64,000 nucleotides of DNA, taken from assembly GCF_001188955.3 (NCBI RefSeq), contig NZ_JPRF03000087.1, forward strand, positions 1-64,000, given 5' to 3'. The DNA comes from Kitasatospora aureofaciens (GTDB taxonomy: Bacteria; Actinomycetota; Actinomycetes; Streptomycetales; Streptomycetaceae). Below, piece by piece: positions 43,305-64,000 of this stretch; within the stretch, counting starts at the first letter, position 1, and each line of letters begins with the position of its first letter. The notes beneath the pieces are model-generated. The model worked only from the letters and a program-made list of their open reading frames with translations, was not told the origin of the DNA and ran no database searches. A program made the position numbers and the translations under genes.

Positions 43305-44642
43305 GTGTCACCGGGACTTGTTGCCCAATTCCCGAGAATGGCCGCCGGTTTCGGGGTCCGGAACGCTCAGCTCGCGCTGCTCGACCACACCGGAGTGCGG
43401 ACGGCCCGCGTCGGCGGACCGGAGGCGGCGGAGCTGCGCTTCCCCTTCGCCTCCGTCACCAAGCTGTTCACCGCCACCGTGGCGCTGCAGCTGGTCCGCG
43501 ATGGCGACCTCGACCTGGACGCCGCCCTGGGGCGGTACGGCGAGGAGTTCGCGGCCGCGCCCAACGGTCTCGGTACCACGGTGACCCTGCGCCACCTGCT
43601 GAGCCACACCAGCGGCCTGGTCTGTTCCCTGGACGACGAGGACCGGACCCCGCGCGGCTTCGCGGCCGCCGCGGGCGAGCCGGCCCTGCTGTTCCGGCCG
43701 GGCAGCGCCTTCTCCTACTCCAACGTGGGCTTCGCACTGGTCGGCCGACTGATCGAGGCGGCCGCCGGTCTGAGCTGGTGCGAGGCCGTGGACACCTTCC
43801 TGCTGGGCCCGCTCGGCATCACTCCGGCCCATCTGCCCGCCCCCGGGCCCTCGGCGCCCGGCCCGGCCATCGCCGTCGGCCACGCCGTCACCGGGGCGGG
43901 CGCCGTCCCGGTGGACGTCCGTGTCCCCGCTGCCATGGCGCCGGCGGCCGCGCTGGCCGGCACCGCCGAGGACCTGGTGGCCTTCGCCCGGCTGCACCTG
44001 GCGGATCGCGCCGAGGCGTACCGGGCGCTGCTGGACGAGGACGGCGTCGCGGCGATGCGCGGCCCGGTGCCGGGTGTCGAGCCGTACGGGCTCGCCGACG
44101 GTTTCGGCCTCGGCTGGGCCCGGTACGGGGCGGCCGACGAGCCCTGGCTCGGCCTGGACGCCATGGCCGGCGGCACCACCTGCAACCTCCGGGTCCAGCC
44201 GGGCACCGGCAGCGTGCTGGCCCTGGTCACGGACTCCACGGCGGGGCTCGCCCTCTGGCGCGAGCTGGCCGAACGGCTGCGCGCCGAGGGCCGGGACGTC
44301 GGCGCACCCCCGGTCGGGCGGTCCGAGGCGCATCCGGCGCCCGGGGGCGACGCCGACCTGGCCGGCACCTGGGCCAACGGCGACATGGTGTACCGCCTCA
44401 CCGGTGGGGCCGGCGCCCCGTTGCACCTGGAGGACGACACCGGGGCGCGCTACCGGCTCGACCTCGATGGCCGCGGGCGATTCTCCGCCCACCGCCTGGA
44501 TTTCCTCGAAGCCCCGTACGCGGGCCGGTTCCTGCCCGATCCGGAAACCGGGGTAAGTCCGCTCCTGCAGTTCGCCGGACGCGTTCTCCGCCGGGAATCC
44601 CCGTACGGGGAAAAGACCGGGAAATTCCGCACGGCCGGCTGA
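43305..44642 (+). CDS. PBP/beta-lactamase-like enzyme, probable stand-alone cyclising thioesterase
   Basis: About 445 residues, no signal peptide. The N-terminal 330 residues have the serine penicillin-binding/class C fold: nucleophile S50 with K53 in FASVTKLF, LLSHTSGL near residue 100, and Y138-S-N140 (FSYSNVGF). The third K/H-x-G motif appears as AMAGGTT (A288-G290), so the usual Lys/His is missing. The last 90 residues are beta-rich and lipocalin-like. This two-part layout and position before NRPS genes lacking a TE fit the PBP-type thioesterases (SurE family) that release and cyclise peptides in trans. The best alternative is a D-amino-peptidase or esterase. GTG 43305 follows GAGGGGG. 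Cytoplasmic location fits the thioesterase reading. Confidence 0.8.
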   Translation: MSPGLVAQFPRMAAGFGVRNAQLALLDHTGVRTARVGGPEAAELRFPFASVTKLFTATVALQLVRDGDLDLDAALGRYGEEFAAAPNGLGTTVTLRHLLSHTSGLVCSLDDEDRTPRGFAAAAGEPALLFRPGSAFSYSNVGFALVGRLIEAAAGLSWCEAVDTFLLGPLGITPAHLPAPGPSAPGPAIAVGHAVTGAGAVPVDVRVPAAMAPAAALAGTAEDLVAFARLHLADRAEAYRALLDEDGVAAMRGPVPGVEPYGLADGFGLGWARYGAADEPWLGLDAMAGGTTCNLRVQPGTGSVLALVTDSTAGLALWRELAERLRAEGRDVGAPPVGRSEAHPAPGGDADLAGTWANGDMVYRLTGGAGAPLHLEDDTGARYRLDLDGRGRFSAHRLDFLEAPYAGRFLPDPETGVSPLLQFAGRVLRRESPYGEKTGKFRTAG

Positions 44643-44702
44643 CGAAAGTCCCGGACAAGCGCTGCCTCCCTTCTCGCACGACTCATTCGCTGGAGTATGG
44701 AA

Positions 44703-51101
<6,399 letters not shown>

Positions 51102-51102
51102 C

Positions 51103-63597
<12,495 letters not shown>

Positions 63598-63600
63598 GAC

Positions 63601-64000
63601 GTGTCCACATCGCGCGAGGACAGGATCGCCGCGCTGCCGGCGCACCTGCGAGAACAACTGCTGCGCCGCCTGGCCGGAGCCTCCGGTCCGGCCGAGGAAC
63701 CGGGCATCCCGACCGTGCCGCGCACCGGGCCGCTGCCGATGTCGTTCGCCCAGCAACGCCTGTGGTTCCTGCACGAGTTAAACCCCGAGTCGGTCGGCTA
63801 CAACTCCTGCTTCGGGCTGCGGCTGACCGGTGAGCTCGACGCCGGGGCGCTGCGGGAGGCCCTCGTCGGCGTGGTGCGGCGGCACGAGGCGCTGCGCACC
63901 ACCTTCGACTCGGTCGACGGAACACCGGTGCAGACCCCGTGCGAGGAGTTCACCGTCCCCTTCGAGCAGGTCGACCTGAGCGGACCCGCCGGTGCGGACC
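63601..64000 (+). CDS. NRPS 3, 5' part, cut by the window edge
   Basis: The frame opens with GTG 63601, three bases after the NRPS 2 stop, with GGAAGG eight bases upstream. The first 40 residues (RIAALPAHLREQLLRRLAG) look like an N-terminal docking helix. From about 45 a condensation domain begins with SFAQQRLWFLHELNP and RRHEALRTTFD, reading to the last base. It should contain the remaining modules. Codon 60 is TTA (63778-63780). Confidence 0.92.
   Translation, partial: MSTSREDRIAALPAHLREQLLRRLAGASGPAEEPGIPTVPRTGPLPMSFAQQRLWFLHELNPESVGYNSCFGLRLTGELDAGALREALVGVVRRHEALRTTFDSVDGTPVQTPCEEFTVPFEQVDLSGPAGAD
63778..63780 (+). promoter_or_regulatory. In-frame TTA codon in NRPS 3
   Basis: Leucine TTA at codon 60 (HELNP, read CAC GAG TTA AAC). 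Such codons are rare in high-GC Streptomyces genes and would tie synthesis of this protein to bldA. Confidence 0.85.

Overview
The window is high-G+C actinobacterial DNA with strong G/C bias at third codon positions. GTG starts are frequent, a PknG-type kinase operon is present, and rare in-frame TTA codons sit in a secondary-metabolism locus. Together these point to Streptomyces or a close relative such as Kitasatospora. I assigned no species.

Positions 1 to about 26,900 look like ordinary chromosome. A minus-strand operon (9764 back to 299) encodes a GlnX-like membrane protein, a GlnH-like lipoprotein, a coiled-coil protein, a PknG-type kinase, a zinc-ribbon PP2C phosphatase and a VWA protein. 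It reads as an amino-acid sensing and phosphorylation module. Next come housekeeping, stress and regulator genes: nucleosidase, DinB-like protein, SigJ-like ECF sigma factor, isochorismatase-fold hydrolase beside an AraC/GlxA regulator, aldehyde dehydrogenase beside TetR with a 21-bp palindromic operator between them, DoxX beside LysR, an acyl-CoA ligase, a 4-OT tautomerase, two more LysR genes, a WrbA-like flavoprotein and a cold-shock protein. A tRNA-Leu(CAG) with a strong terminator precedes a membrane receptor kinase whose outer domain resembles PstS.

From 26,937 to the right edge lies one non-ribosomal peptide gene cluster, cut off by the window end. It starts with mbtH (minus strand) and a winged-helix regulator carrying a TTA codon. 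A tightly coupled operon follows: a leuA-like synthase without its regulatory domain, leuC, leuD, an aminotransferase, a leuB-like dehydrogenase, a SyrP/TauD-like oxygenase and an MFS exporter. Then come a two-component system (minus strand), an ABC/FtsX exporter, a penicillin-binding-protein-like enzyme that is probably a stand-alone cyclising thioesterase, and three NRPS genes.

The five complete modules read as: Gly (by signature) with a damaged starter C domain; an unassigned residue; D-Val (module with E domain); a D-basic residue, ornithine-like (module with E domain); and an unassigned residue. A third NRPS gene begins 400 bases before the edge and has a TTA codon at codon 60.

The leuABCD-like set plus aminotransferase should supply a chain-lengthened amino acid, and the oxygenase may hydroxylate a carrier-bound residue. 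Absence of a TE domain in the NRPS seen so far, with a PBP-like protein next door, suggests a head-to-tail cyclic peptide, perhaps of the ulleungmycin/longicatenamycin kind. That last step is inference from memory of those families and was not tested by any search.
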